A stretch of DNA of 64,000 nucleotides from Proteobacteria bacterium DTSAM18 (GTDB lineage Bacteria; Myxococcota_A; UBA796; GCA-2862545): assembly GCA_028767165.1 (NCBI GenBank), contig JARACJ010000001.1:186001-250000 (forward strand), written 5' to 3'. This document shows positions 41,969 through 60,633 of this stretch, one piece after another. Every line of letters begins with the position of its first letter. Positions within the stretch are counted from its first letter, which is position 1. A program made the translations under genes and the position numbers. A model generated the notes under the pieces. That model was given only the letters and a program-made list of their open reading frames with translations. It was not told the origin of the DNA and searched no databases.

Positions 41969-42697
41969 GTGAGCAACACCTTCCTCAGAGTGGTCAACGG
42001 TCCCCGCCAGGGAATGAACGTGCCGCTCCACAAGGAGCAGCCGCTCCTCATCGGCCGCAACAGGGGAGACCTGCTGCTGGACGATCCGCTCATCAGCGGC
42101 GCCCACTGCCGCATCGTGAGCAAGCAGGGGCACTATGTGCTCCAGGACCTCGGCTCCACCAACGGCACGCTCGTCAACGGTCGCCGCGTGCAGGATGCCG
42201 TGCTCAAGCCCGGCGCCGAGGTGCGTGTGGGCAACACCAAGCTCATCCTGTTCGGCGGCGACGCCGAGGATGAGCGTCCCACCACCACCGATGGCTCCGT
42301 GGGCCACATGGCCTGGCTGCTCGAAGACGAGCTCGTCGCCGGAGATGCTCCGGGGGTTCGCGCCCTGGGCCAGATGCTGCGACTCCCACGGGGATTCGAT
42401 GCCGAGGTCGAGGTGGTCTCGGGTCCCGACGCCGGCGAGCGCTTCTCCATCAAGATGGGCACACTGGCAATGGGGCGCAAGCAAGGCCAGATCCCGCTTG
42501 CGGATCCGGAGGTCTCCCGTCGTCACGCCTTCATCGAGGTGTTCGGGCGTGACATGGTCTTCCTCCGCGACGTCGCCAGCACGAACGGCACCTACCACAA
42601 CGGCGTGAAGATCGACACCGTGCGCCTGAGCCACGGCGACATGATCGGTGTGGGCCGCTCCGTCCTTCGCTTCCACCGCACCGACGAAGCCCACTGA
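41969..42697 (+). CDS. Protein with two FHA domains
   Basis: A 242-residue cytosolic protein with two forkhead-associated domains that bind phosphothreonine. FHA1 (about 25-95) reads LIGRNRGDLLLDDPLISGAHCRI and DLGSTNGTLVNG; FHA2 (about 160-235) reads MGRKQGQIPLADPEVSRRHAF and DVASTNGTYHNG. Arg, Ser, His and Asn of the phosphopeptide pocket are present in both. It starts two bases after mvaB with GGAG upstream of the GTG. Such proteins often serve Ser/Thr kinases, numerous in Myxococcota; none is in this window. Confidence 0.92.
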   Translation: MSNTFLRVVNGPRQGMNVPLHKEQPLLIGRNRGDLLLDDPLISGAHCRIVSKQGHYVLQDLGSTNGTLVNGRRVQDAVLKPGAEVRVGNTKLILFGGDAEDERPTTTDGSVGHMAWLLEDELVAGDAPGVRALGQMLRLPRGFDAEVEVVSGPDAGERFSIKMGTLAMGRKQGQIPLADPEVSRRHAFIEVFGRDMVFLRDVASTNGTYHNGVKIDTVRLSHGDMIGVGRSVLRFHRTDEAH

Positions 42698-42705
42698 GCC
42701 TCTGA

Positions 42706-42722
42706 CCACGCGGTCCGCGTGG
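42706..42722. terminator. Hairpin between convergent genes
   Basis: A 7-bp stem CCACGCG/CGCGTGG with a three-base loop in the 41-base gap between the FHA gene and the DnaJ-like gene. Without a T-tract it is at best a weak terminator for either strand. Confidence 0.35.
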
Positions 42723-42738
42723 CCAGGCTCGTGAACGG

Positions 42739-43794
42739 TCAGCGGGGGAGGGGACGTCGGTAGGCCCGCTCGAGGATCTCGAGCGCCTGGAGCGCCTCGG
42801 CGTCGAGCTGGGTGGGCAGCACCACCTGCAGCTTGAGCACGAACGTCGTGTCTGCTACCTGGCCCGTTCGGCTACGGGTGCGGATCCTCAGTGTACGTCC
42901 ACCACATCCCGGAGGCAGGTTGACCTTGCGGCTGCCGATGGGGGTCTGGATCTCCACCACCCCTCCGCGGATGGCCTCCATCACGGTGACGGGAACCTCA
43001 AGCTCCATCACGCCGTCTTCGGGCGTTGAGGACCCACGTGGCGGCTGTGAGGTGGGCTCCCGCCGTGGTGGTGCGTGGTACTCCGGCCGTGCATGGCCTG
43101 ACGCGCGCGCTGTGTGTGGTCGATGGCTGGCTGCACCCTGATGGTATGCCTCCCGTGCGCCGGGCGGACGTGCCCACGGCGCGCCGCGTGCCCCTGGGGT
43201 GTGGGCACGTGGCATTCGAAGGGTGACGAGCAGGTCACCGGGCACGCCGTGGCCACCGGCCATGCCGGGGAGACGTACGACCTCACCGTCCTGCGCTCCG
43301 GGGCGCACCCGCACGCGCACCTGTCTGACCCGGCCGGTCGGCGTCCGGAACGAGATCTGGGTGACGCCGCCTCGCGCGGCGGTGTACGCATCGATCTGGG
43401 CCTCGACCTCAAGATCGGCCGGCGCCTGGGCTTCCTCGTCCTCCTCGGGCAGCTCGCCGTTGAGGATGGTGTTCCACACGTCCCGGAACGCTGACATGTC
43501 GCCGAAAGGGTTCTCCGCCTCGCCGTTGTCCGGTGGCCGCACCGACCACCCGCTCGCCGTTGCGGGATCGAACCCTGGCTCGAGCATGCGAGCGCCGAAC
43601 TGGTCATACAGGGCCCGTTGGCTCGGGTCACTCAGGATCGAGTAGGCCTGGCTCACCGACTTGAAGGTCTGGGCAGCCTGGGGGGAGGGGTTGATGTCCG
43701 GGTGGTACTTGCGAACGAGCCGGCGGTAATTGCGCTTGATGTCTTCCAGCTCTGCCGTCGAAGGCACGCCGAGCACCTGATAGAGATCCGACAT
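42739..43794 (-). CDS. DnaJ-like co-chaperone without zinc finger (CbpA type)
   Basis: A 351-residue J-domain protein. The J domain (1-65) carries the essential HPD in KYHPDINP. A G/P/R/H-rich linker lies at about residues 215-270, between the two substrate-binding beta domains; the second domain (EDGVMELEVPVTVMEAIRGGVVEIQTPIG) is complete. No CxxCxGxG zinc repeats are present, as in CbpA. The ATG at 43794 is where the J domain begins; AGGA lies upstream. It would stimulate Hsp70 ATPase. dnaK is not nearby. Confidence 0.88.
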   Translation of the reverse strand: MSDLYQVLGVPSTAELEDIKRNYRRLVRKYHPDINPSPQAAQTFKSVSQAYSILSDPSQRALYDQFGARMLEPGFDPATASGWSVRPPDNGEAENPFGDMSAFRDVWNTILNGELPEEDEEAQAPADLEVEAQIDAYTAARGGVTQISFRTPTGRVRQVRVRVRPGAQDGEVVRLPGMAGGHGVPGDLLVTLRMPRAHTPGARGAPWARPPGAREAYHQGAASHRPHTARASGHARPEYHAPPRREPTSQPPRGSSTPEDGVMELEVPVTVMEAIRGGVVEIQTPIGSRKVNLPPGCGGRTLRIRTRSRTGQVADTTFVLKLQVVLPTQLDAEALQALEILERAYRRPLPR

Positions 43795-43882
43795 GATCCG
43801 TCCTGTGTGGGGACGCAGAGTGTAAACGAATCGATGGGCGATGTGGGGGAACGTCGGTGCAGATCGCGCGTGTATGAAACCC

Positions 43883-45271
43883 TCAGTCGAGCTTTCGCTG
43901 CCATCCCCTGAGCATGTCGGGATCACGCTCCACGTAGAGGACCTTCTCCCTCTCGACGATCACGCGACCGGGCGCGGCACCCTTGATGGGCTTCACGTGG
44001 CGCACCTGGGTGTACTGGATCTCCACGGGCCCACCCTCGGGGATGTGCCCCAGCTTCAACACCAGCTGTGCGGCATGCTTCAGCTCATCGGGCGACGGCG
44101 GCTGGCCTCCCCTCATGGGCAGCACCACATGTGTGCCCGGTCGTTCCCGAAGGTGGAACCAGTAGTCCTTGCCCTTCGCCCTGCGAACCAGCAGTGCATG
44201 GTTGGCCGCACCGTTGGTCCCCGCCCAGAGGATCTCCCCCGAGGGTCCGACCCAGGTCTGCCAGGGAACCCGTTCCCGCTCCTTGGGACGTCGAAGGGGC
44301 GCGGGGGGCGGCGCGCCGACATCCCGCGCGACGTCCGCGACCGACCCCGGATCCGCTTCCAGCCTCGTCAGCGCCTCGCGAAGCTCCTCGGCCGCCTGTT
44401 CCGCGTCCAGAAGGCGATCCGTGATGTCGTCCACTGCCGCCCTCAGCCGTGACGCCTTCTTGTACATGCGCTGCATTGTGTCGGCGGGTCGCCGCGCGGG
44501 GTCGAGTTTCAGCTCGTACGTGACCTCCGGGTCCATCGGGTCCACCACCCGTACCTTGGACGTCCCCCTGGGGATGGAGTGGACGACCATCGCGAGCGCG
44601 TCAGCCTTTGCCTGGAGCAGCTCGGCGCCCTCGGCCGCATCGAGGTCCCGGGACAGGGCCTTCACCAGGCGCATGCGACGCTTGAGCTGCTGCTTGAGCC
44701 ACCGCCGCACGTGCAGGATCCTCTGGGCGGCGTCGAACCGCACCGCGCGCTCGGTGAAGTAGGCCTCCGCCGCCTCGCCCCAGGTCTCTCCCGACGCCGG
44801 CGCGAACCGCGGAGGCTCGTCGTTTCCGCCGCCCTCTACCAAGGGAGGCAGGGTGTCCGACACCGGGCCGTGACTCGCCCCCAGGACACGGTCTCCCTGC
44901 AGCAGGTAGATGCCACCACCGCGACCGAAGAGGCGACAGTGGAGCACGTGCCCCGGGAACACCCACTCGATGATGCGCTCTCCCTCTACGTGACGCACCT
45001 CCTGAAGGCGCCCACGAAGGTGTGCCCGAAGCAGTCCCTGGAAGCTGTAGGGGGTCTTCGGGTTGGGCGGACGTTGGGTGATCGGGTGGATGCGCGCGTG
45101 GGGGAAGGACTCGATCCAGATGACCTCCCGACCGATCTTCAGTGCGACCGCGGTCGGCGTGGGCACCCACACCTGCTGAACACTACGTCCGACGAGCCCA
45201 CGGAACTCGCGCGCAAGCTGATCGAGCTCCGATGGCAGGATATGTGTGGGCGACTGCTGTTCTGGGGGCAT
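43883..45271 (-). CDS. rqcH: Ribosome quality control protein RqcH (NFACT family)
   Basis: A 462-residue NFACT protein: N-terminal NFACT-N domain (about 1-190, GRSVQQVWVPTPTAVALKIG), a coiled coil (about 210-310) and the C-terminal NFACT-R domain with NHALLVRRAKGKDYWFHLRERPGTHVVL. RqcH binds split 50S subunits carrying stalled nascent chains and adds alanine tails for degradation. At 462 residues it is shorter than Firmicutes RqcH (about 570). The ATG at 45271 is one base from the divergent start at 45273; no Shine-Dalgarno is present. smpB, the tmRNA rescue partner, is also here. Confidence 0.88.
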   Translation of the reverse strand: MPPEQQSPTHILPSELDQLAREFRGLVGRSVQQVWVPTPTAVALKIGREVIWIESFPHARIHPITQRPPNPKTPYSFQGLLRAHLRGRLQEVRHVEGERIIEWVFPGHVLHCRLFGRGGGIYLLQGDRVLGASHGPVSDTLPPLVEGGGNDEPPRFAPASGETWGEAAEAYFTERAVRFDAAQRILHVRRWLKQQLKRRMRLVKALSRDLDAAEGAELLQAKADALAMVVHSIPRGTSKVRVVDPMDPEVTYELKLDPARRPADTMQRMYKKASRLRAAVDDITDRLLDAEQAAEELREALTRLEADPGSVADVARDVGAPPPAPLRRPKERERVPWQTWVGPSGEILWAGTNGAANHALLVRRAKGKDYWFHLRERPGTHVVLPMRGGQPPSPDELKHAAQLVLKLGHIPEGGPVEIQYTQVRHVKPIKGAAPGRVIVEREKVLYVERDPDMLRGWQRKLD

Positions 45272-45272
45272 C

Positions 45273-46187
45273 GTGTGGTGGACTCTCTTGGTGGCCGCTG
45301 CGTGGGCGGATGAGCCGGCGCTCGAATGTGAGCCGACCGACGAAGCTACCTACGACCGTCTGGTCGACGAGTTGGGCAAACGTTCCATTGCGTTCGAAGC
45401 GCGTCGTCAGCTGGACCCCCAGCTGGGGTGGAAGCACTCCGTGCTGGCGTCCGTGGAGCGTAACACTCCCGACTGGCACCTCCTGACCTCAGCGGAGCAC
45501 GCCAGCTTCGGATGTCGCCCCCTGCTGCCACAGGTGCGGGAAGAGGGAGCCGTACCCCTTGACCCGGCCGAGGTGGCACAGCGACTGCAGCGCGCGGTGT
45601 CTCCCATGGGCCGCGTGGACACGCGCTACCTCACCGCCAGATACCGACGGCACACGTCCTCCGGCACCCTCACGCTGACCGTGTCCCAGTGGCCCGGGGG
45701 AGGGCAGGGACGCATCACGGATCCCTCCGGGGCCCCCATGGGGGAGGTCCTGTGGTGTGGAGGGCAGTCCGGACCCGCGCGCGACGCGCTGGCCCGCATC
45801 ATTCCCTCGGCCGTCTGGAGCTACCACCTACCAGCGGCGTCTGGACAGCTCCCGGCCCTCGCTGCGTCCGCGCTCGTGCCCTCCGACAGGGGGGAGTGGG
45901 TCGTGATCACGCTGGTGGAGGAGGACACCACCTGGCGTCTGATGGTGGATCCCCTGACGTATCAGGCCTTCAACATGACCCAGACTCCGGCGATGGATGA
46001 TGCCCGCTTCACCTACAGTGACTACCGTCAGACCTCGGCCGGTCTGGTGCTTCCCCACGTCATCCAGGTGGAGATCCTGAACCGCGTGGAGGAGCGGATC
46101 GAGCTCCTCCAGATGGACTCCGACCCGGAACTCGTCCAAAGAGAAGCGCAAAGCCGATGTATCAAAAAGTTTGGCCTGGAGCCTTGA
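45273..46187 (+). CDS. Secreted protein of unknown function
   Basis: A 304-residue protein starting at GTG 45273, with GGGGG five bases upstream and a Sec signal (MWWTLLVAAAWA, cleavage before DEP). The mature part has paired strands and an EVLWCGG segment; three cysteines are scattered. The stretch from about 100 to 290 resembles in outline an outer-membrane lipoprotein-sorting (LolA-like) barrel, but this is not firm. It diverges from rqcH with a single base between the start codons and is followed by the tRNA-tuf operon promoter, whose -35 overlaps its stop. Confidence 0.55.
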   Translation: MWWTLLVAAAWADEPALECEPTDEATYDRLVDELGKRSIAFEARRQLDPQLGWKHSVLASVERNTPDWHLLTSAEHASFGCRPLLPQVREEGAVPLDPAEVAQRLQRAVSPMGRVDTRYLTARYRRHTSSGTLTLTVSQWPGGGQGRITDPSGAPMGEVLWCGGQSGPARDALARIIPSAVWSYHLPAASGQLPALAASALVPSDRGEWVVITLVEEDTTWRLMVDPLTYQAFNMTQTPAMDDARFTYSDYRQTSAGLVLPHVIQVEILNRVEERIELLQMDSDPELVQREAQSRCIKKFGLEP

Positions 46188-46212
46188 CGTGGCCGTTCTG
46201 AGAGCATAAATG
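46184..46212 (+). promoter_or_regulatory. Promoter of the tRNA-tuf operon
   Basis: TTGACG at 46184-46189, a 17-base spacer and TAAATG at 46207-46212, then a very GC-rich discriminator (CGCGGCGCCGG), as expected for stringent control. The -35 contains the stop codon of the preceding gene. A start near 46219 leaves about 40 bases before the first tRNA. Confidence 0.6.
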
Positions 46213-46259
46213 CGCGGCGCCGGCGGGAACACGGTGAACGTCGAACTCGCAAAGGCTCT

Positions 46260-46332
46260 GCTGGTGTAGCTCAATTGGTAGAGCAGCTGATTTGTAATCA
46301 GCAGGTTGCGGGTTCAAGTCCCATCGCCAGCA
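46260..46332 (+). tRNA. tRNA-Thr (anticodon TGT)
   Basis: A 73-base tRNA: acceptor GCTGGTG/CGCCAGC, D-arm AGCTCAATTGGTAGAGCA, anticodon stem GCTGA with loop TTTGTAA and T-arm GGGTTCAAGTCCC. No encoded CCA. First of four tRNAs ahead of tuf; the order Thr-Tyr-Gly-Thr-tuf matches the E. coli thrU-tyrU-glyT-thrT-tufB operon. Confidence 0.97.
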
Positions 46333-46362
46333 CGCTTCGCTCTTTATAATCTGTGACATCGT

Positions 46363-46444
46363 GGGGGAATGCCCGAGTGGCCAAAGGGAACGGGCTGTAA
46401 ACCCGTCGGCTCTGCCTTCGTTGGTTCGAATCCAACTTCCCCCA
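46363..46444 (+). tRNA. tRNA-Tyr (anticodon GTA)
   Basis: An 82-base class II tRNA with a long variable arm (CGGCTCTGCC): acceptor GGGGGAA/TTCCCCC, anticodon stem CGGG/CCCG, loop containing GTA and T-arm GGTTCGAATCC. CCA follows at 46445-46447. A perfect TATAAT at 46345-46350, just upstream, has no partner -35. Confidence 0.97.
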
Positions 46445-46453
46445 CCACCTTTC

Positions 46454-46529
<76 letters not shown>

Positions 46530-46540
46530 TTTTCGAATGG

Positions 46541-46615
<75 letters not shown>

Positions 46616-46683
46616 TTCCAAATTCTACTTCCGAAAATCGGGTGCCACGGATCAGTGGCGCACCCCATGAGGCGGAGAAGACC

Positions 46684-47874
<1,191 letters not shown>

Positions 47875-47898
47875 TTGGTGCGCCCTCGGGCGCTGATT

Positions 47899-47961
47899 GC
47901 GGGGGTCGGGCAGCATCGTTGCTTGCACGAGCAAGTTCAACGAGCTACTGCCCACCCCCGC
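47899..47961 (+). other. Long hairpin between tuf and secE
   Basis: A near-continuous stem of 24 base pairs: GCGGGGGT/ACCCCCGC, a bulged C, GGGCAG/CTGCCC, a small internal loop, then CGTTG/CAACG and CTTGC/GCAAG around an ACGA loop. No T-tract follows. A smaller hairpin GCGCCC-TC-GGGCGC (47880-47893) precedes it. A likely role is RNase III processing or mRNA-end stabilisation separating abundant tuf mRNA from secE-nusG. Confidence 0.8.
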
Positions 47962-47983
47962 ATTTCTGTGAAGAGTGACCCAA

Positions 47984-48370
47984 ATGTCCCAGCAGCGATA
48001 CGTCGTTCTGATTTTTGTCACCACCGCCATTCTGGCAGGGATGGTGGGTCAGTCTGCTGTGGCTTCGGGTCTTCTGCAATTCGGGCGTCCTGACGCCCAG
48101 TTGCTCGGCGGCCTCGTGAGCACGAGTGGCCTGGCTGGTCTTCTGACCGGCATCGTGACGTTGTTCGCGTTGCTCCGGAACCAGAAGGCATCTCGCTTCA
48201 CTGGTGAGGTGGTGGGCCAGCTCCTCAAGGTAGTCTGGCCCTCCCGTGAGGAGGCCATGAAGGCCACCCGCACGGTCATCTTCACCACGCTCTTTGTTGC
48301 GGCTCTGCTCGGTCTGTACGACTTCTTCTGGTCGCGGGTCGCCCAGGCATTCTTCTTCTCGCTGGGCTGA
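47984..48370 (+). CDS. secE: Preprotein translocase subunit SecE
   Basis: A 128-residue membrane protein of the SecYEG channel. It has three hydrophobic segments (about 8-27, 40-63 and 100-118), the longer E. coli-like form, with the conserved amphipathic EVVGQLLKVVWPSREEA before the last. The ATG at 47984 is used; a GTG at 47975 is also in frame. It sits in the conserved tuf-secE-nusG-rplK order; tRNA-Trp, often found before secE, is not here. Confidence 0.93.
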   Translation: MSQQRYVVLIFVTTAILAGMVGQSAVASGLLQFGRPDAQLLGGLVSTSGLAGLLTGIVTLFALLRNQKASRFTGEVVGQLLKVVWPSREEAMKATRTVIFTTLFVAALLGLYDFFWSRVAQAFFFSLG

Positions 48371-48407
48371 TCGCAGCCATACGAGCCCCCTCCGTGAGGT
48401 CTTGGAC

Positions 48408-48932
48408 ATGACGATGCGTTGGTATGCCATCCACACACTTTCCGGCTCTGAAGAGAAGGCCATGCAGGCCCTTCGGCAGCGGATGAAGATGCACGATCTG
48501 GAAGATCGGTTCGGCCAGATCCTCGTTCCGTCCGAGACCGTGGTGGACCCCAAGACCAAGCGCAAGCAGACCAGGCGATTTTTTCCTGGATATGTTCTCG
48601 TGGAAATGGTCCTCGACAACGAGACCTATTATCTCGTGAAGAACACTCCGAAGATCACCGGCTTTGTCGGCGGTTCTCGTAACCCGCCTCCGGTTTCCCA
48701 GAAGGAAGTGGATCGTATCACCCAGCGCATGAACCGCGACGAGGCACCTCGTCCCGTGGTTGATTTCGAGCTGGGCGAAGAAGTCCGCCTCACTGAGGGA
48801 CGCTACGCTTCGATGCGCGGCGTGATCGAGGAGATCAATGAGGCTCGCGGCAAGCTGCGGGTCGTCATCAACATGTTTGGCCGTCCCGTTCCTACGGAGC
48901 TGTCCTTCCATCAGGTTGAGAAGCTCTCCTGA
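48408..48932 (+). CDS. nusG: Transcription elongation factor NusG
   Basis: A 174-residue NusG with an N-terminal NGN domain (RWYAIHTLSGSEEKA to FFPGYVLVEM) that binds the polymerase clamp, and a C-terminal KOW domain (EEVRLTEGRYASMRGVIEEIN) that contacts NusE/S10 or Rho. The ATG at 48408 is where similarity begins, with GAGG upstream. It is followed by rplK, the classic arrangement. Confidence 0.98.
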   Translation: MTMRWYAIHTLSGSEEKAMQALRQRMKMHDLEDRFGQILVPSETVVDPKTKRKQTRRFFPGYVLVEMVLDNETYYLVKNTPKITGFVGGSRNPPPVSQKEVDRITQRMNRDEAPRPVVDFELGEEVRLTEGRYASMRGVIEEINEARGKLRVVINMFGRPVPTELSFHQVEKLS

Positions 48933-48962
48933 GAGCGAGCCTCGCACGGCTAGGAGTTTTCG

Positions 48963-49394
48963 ATGGCTAAGAAGGTCGTCAAGGAAATCAAGCTTCAGAT
49001 TCCCGCAGGTCAAGCCCGTCCCGCACCCCCGGTGGGTCCGGTTCTGGGTCAGGCTGGCGTGAACATCAAGGGTTTTTGCGATCAGTTCAATGATCGTACC
49101 AAGGCTCAGGCAGGCGAAGGCCTGGTGATTCCGGTGGTGATTACGGTCTATTCCGACCGTTCCTTCACCTTCATCACCAAGACCCCTCCGGTCGCCGTCC
49201 TTCTCAAGAAGGCCGCTGGCATCAAGAGTGGTTCTGGTGAGCCCAACCGCAACAAGGTGGGCACCGTCACCATGGCTCAGGTCGAAGAGATCGCTAAGAC
49301 GAAGCTCCCCGACTTGAACTGCACCACGATCGATTCCGCTGCACGCCAGGTGGCTGGCACGGCTCGGTCCATGGGGCTGAACGTCTCCGAGTGA
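48963..49394 (+). CDS. rplK: 50S ribosomal protein L11
   Basis: A 143-residue stalk-base protein that binds 23S rRNA and supports factor-dependent GTPase activity. It begins [20 protein letters not shown] and carries [14 protein letters not shown] and [16 protein letters not shown], family hallmarks. L11 is the substrate of PrmA (10594). The 112-base gap to rplA is non-coding. Confidence 0.99.
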   Translation: MAKKVVKEIKLQIPAGQARPAPPVGPVLGQAGVNIKGFCDQFNDRTKAQAGEGLVIPVVITVYSDRSFTFITKTPPVAVLLKKAAGIKSGSGEPNRNKVGTVTMAQVEEIAKTKLPDLNCTTIDSAARQVAGTARSMGLNVSE

Positions 49395-49506
49395 CACTGA
49401 TTTTGTAACGTGGGCGAACCCGATCCTGGGGGAGGGAGCAATCCCGTCAACCCCAGCCGGCTTCGCGTAGATCTCGCCCCGGTGCGATCTGCAAAGGTAG
49501 AACAGA

Positions 49507-50229
49507 GTGGCCAAGATTGGCAAGCGTTATGCTGCCTTCCAGACCCACGTTGATGCAGCCAAGCGCTACAGCATCGACGAAGGTCTCGGGCTGATTCCCG
49601 CAGTCGCCACTGCGAAGTTCGACGAGTCCGTCGACGTCGCCGTTCGACTGGGAGTCAACCCGCGTCAGGCTGACCAGATGGTTCGCGGCTCCGTGTCCCT
49701 GCCTCACGGCGTGGGCAAGAATGTCCGCGTGCTCGTGTTCGCAGAGGGCGATGCAGCTGAAGCTGCTCGCGAAGCGGGCGCAGAGTTCGTCGGGTCCGAT
49801 GACATTGTGAACAAGATCCAGAAGGAAGGCTGGGTCGATTTCGACAAGGCTGTGGCCGTTCGCTCCATGATGGCGAAGGTTGGCCGCCTCGGTCGTGTCC
49901 TTGGTCCCCGTGGCCTCATGCCGAACCCCAAGGATGGTTCGGTCGTGGGTCCCGAGGATATCGCGCGCGTCGTGCGCGAGGTCAAGGCCGGTCGGGTGGA
50001 CTTCCGTGTCGAGCGTGCCGGTATCGTCCATGCATCCGTGGGCAAGGCAAGCATGTCTGCAGACGAACTGCGCGACAATGTCCTCGCCTTGATCCGGGAG
50101 CTTGTGCGGCTTAAGCCCGCGAGCGCCAAGGGAACCTACGTGCGTGGGATCACCGTCAGTACGACGATGGGCCCTGGAATCCGACTCGACTCGAACGAGA
50201 CCGTGCGTCTCGCTCAAGAGTCCCGGTGA
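49507..50229 (+). CDS. rplA: 50S ribosomal protein L1
   Basis: A 240-residue two-domain protein of the L1 stalk, often a translational repressor of its own operon. It has KFDESVDVAVRLGVNPRQADQ, GRLGRVLGPRGLMPNPK and a C-terminal KGTYVRGITVSTTMGPG. The start is GTG 49507 with AAGG upstream. The upstream gap contains a C/G-rich stem-forming stretch, but an L1 operator was not identified with certainty. Confidence 0.99.
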   Translation: MAKIGKRYAAFQTHVDAAKRYSIDEGLGLIPAVATAKFDESVDVAVRLGVNPRQADQMVRGSVSLPHGVGKNVRVLVFAEGDAAEAAREAGAEFVGSDDIVNKIQKEGWVDFDKAVAVRSMMAKVGRLGRVLGPRGLMPNPKDGSVVGPEDIARVVREVKAGRVDFRVERAGIVHASVGKASMSADELRDNVLALIRELVRLKPASAKGTYVRGITVSTTMGPGIRLDSNETVRLAQESR

Positions 50230-50237
50230 GGTGAACC

Positions 50238-50762
50238 ATGGATCGTACGCAAAAGGCTGAATTTATCGACAGCGTCCGCGAGAGCTTCCAGAACGCTCCC
50301 TACGTCGTCCTGACGGACTTCAAGGGTTCCAGCGTTGCACAGATGGATGCCCTCCGTCGTTCCATGGAGCAGGCTGGCGCCACGTTCCAGGTTGTCAAGA
50401 ACACGCTGACCAAGATCGCCATCTCCGATGGTGAGCACGCTGGTCTGGCTGAGTTCTTCTCGGGCAACGTGGGTGTGATGTTCGCCGGTGAGGATGCCAT
50501 CGCTGCTGCGAAGGCGTTCCGCGCTCAAGTCAAGGAAAACGACAAGCTTCAGGTGAAGGCAGGCTTCTTCGAGGGTGATGTCCTCGATCCCAAGCAGGCG
50601 ATGGCTGTCGCCGATCTGCCGAGCCGTGAAGAGCTGCTCGCCAAGTTCCTTCAAACGCTTCAGGAAGGTCCGCGCCAGGTTCTGGGAGTCATCCAGGGCC
50701 CCGCACGCGATCTCCTCTACCTTCTCAACAATTACGCAGCGAAGCTGGAAGAGAACGGCTGA
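50238..50762 (+). CDS. rplJ: 50S ribosomal protein L10
   Basis: A 174-residue protein that anchors L7/L12 dimers to the stalk base. It has the N-terminal VVLTDFKGSSVAQMDALR and the helical C-terminus that holds L12. Only eight bases separate it from rplA, so the long L10-binding leader found before rplJ in E. coli is missing and autogenous control there must differ. Confidence 0.97.
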   Translation: MDRTQKAEFIDSVRESFQNAPYVVLTDFKGSSVAQMDALRRSMEQAGATFQVVKNTLTKIAISDGEHAGLAEFFSGNVGVMFAGEDAIAAAKAFRAQVKENDKLQVKAGFFEGDVLDPKQAMAVADLPSREELLAKFLQTLQEGPRQVLGVIQGPARDLLYLLNNYAAKLEENG

Positions 50763-50810
50763 TCGCCGTCCCCCGAAGCTGCCGTTCAAACAGTCCTTTT
50801 GGAGGCTTAC

Positions 50811-51188
50811 ATGTCCGCAACCCAGGACCAAGTCGTCGATTTCATCAAGAACCTCAAGCTCTCCGAGGTCAAGGACCTCATCTCCATCCTGGAGGACGAG
50901 CTCGGTGTGTCCGCTTCCGCTCCCGTCATGATGGGCGCCATGGCCGGTGGCGGTGCCGAGGCCGCTGCTGAGGAGCAGACCGAGTTTGATGTCGTCATGA
51001 CCGACGCTGGCGCCAAGCGCATCGGCGTCATCAAGGCCGTCCGCGGCCTGACCGGTCTGGGCCTCAAGGAGGCCAAGGCCATGGTCGACGGCGTTCCCGC
51101 CAAGGTGAAGGAAGGCGTGTCCAAGGAAGACGCCGAAGAGGCCAAGAAGGCTCTCGAGGAGGCTGGTGCTACCGTCGAGATCAAGTGA
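50811..51188 (+). CDS. rplL: 50S ribosomal protein L7/L12
   Basis: A 125-residue stalk protein: N-terminal dimerisation helices ([20 protein letters not shown]), an Ala/Gly-rich hinge and the globular C-terminal factor-binding domain with EKTEFDV-like [20 protein letters not shown] and [18 protein letters not shown] lies seven bases before the ATG at 50811; an in-frame ATG at 50799 is less likely. Confidence 0.98.
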   Translation: MSATQDQVVDFIKNLKLSEVKDLISILEDELGVSASAPVMMGAMAGGGAEAAAEEQTEFDVVMTDAGAKRIGVIKAVRGLTGLGLKEAKAMVDGVPAKVKEGVSKEDAEEAKKALEEAGATVEIK

Positions 51189-51485
51189 TCTTGGTGAAGC
51201 AACCAACCACACGATGCCGGGAGCGCGCTCGTCGCGTTTCCGGCTGACATCCACGCCCCGGATCGGATGAACGGTCGCCTTGCGGACGAACATCTGTATC
51301 CGTGGGCGTTGGTGTGTTCTTATTGGGCTCCGCCTGTGACATCGTGCCGTCTGCACGGTCCGGTCGGCAGCTTCTCTCTATGGAACGGGCGCCTGTATCT
51401 CGCCCTGCGCGTCTTTCTTTTCTCGCGACCCACGGTACGAAGCCGGGGCCGTGACGACTGGTAGCTCAGAACACGGAGTCCTGAG
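51189..51485. other. rplL-rpoB intercistronic region with hairpin
   Basis: No gene is seen. A 12-bp stem with two G-T pairs (GCCGGGAGCGCG, 51216-51227, against CGCGTTTCCGGC, 51233-51244) with loop CTCGT follows rplL by 27 bases. A weaker stem GGGCG/CGCCC at 51387-51405 is followed by a T-rich stretch (TCTTTCTTTTCTC). In E. coli this gap holds an attenuator and an RNase III site that set rpoB levels below ribosomal protein levels; the two structures could do the same. Confidence 0.6.
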
Positions 51486-55673
<4,188 letters not shown>

Positions 55674-55741
55674 CGCGTGGCCCGCTGCTGCTTTCCTCCT
55701 CCTTTCGCCCTTTCCATTTTCTCGCGCCTCAGGAGCTAGCC

Positions 55742-60550
<4,809 letters not shown>

Positions 60551-60552
60551 AC

Positions 60553-60590
60553 TTGACAGCAGCGGCCCCCCACCATATCGGCAGGGGGCC
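60553..60590 (+). promoter_or_regulatory. Candidate promoter and hairpin before rpsL
   Basis: A perfect -35 TTGACA (60553-60558), a 17-base spacer and TATCGG (60576-60581). The same stretch can form a 7-bp stem GGCCCCC/GGGGGCC (60564-60570 and 60584-60590). It lies three bases after the rpoC stop and may start the rpsL-rpsG unit. Confidence 0.45.
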
Positions 60591-60633
60591 GTGGGCCGGA
60601 GATCATCTGGCTCCAGAACGAAACGAGGAATTG

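Noticed and set aside
46345-46350. Perfect TATAAT between tRNA-Thr and tRNA-Tyr as an internal promoter
   Set aside because: No -35-like hexamer lies 16-18 bases upstream and no extended -10 is present; it is in the short linker between two tRNAs of one unit.
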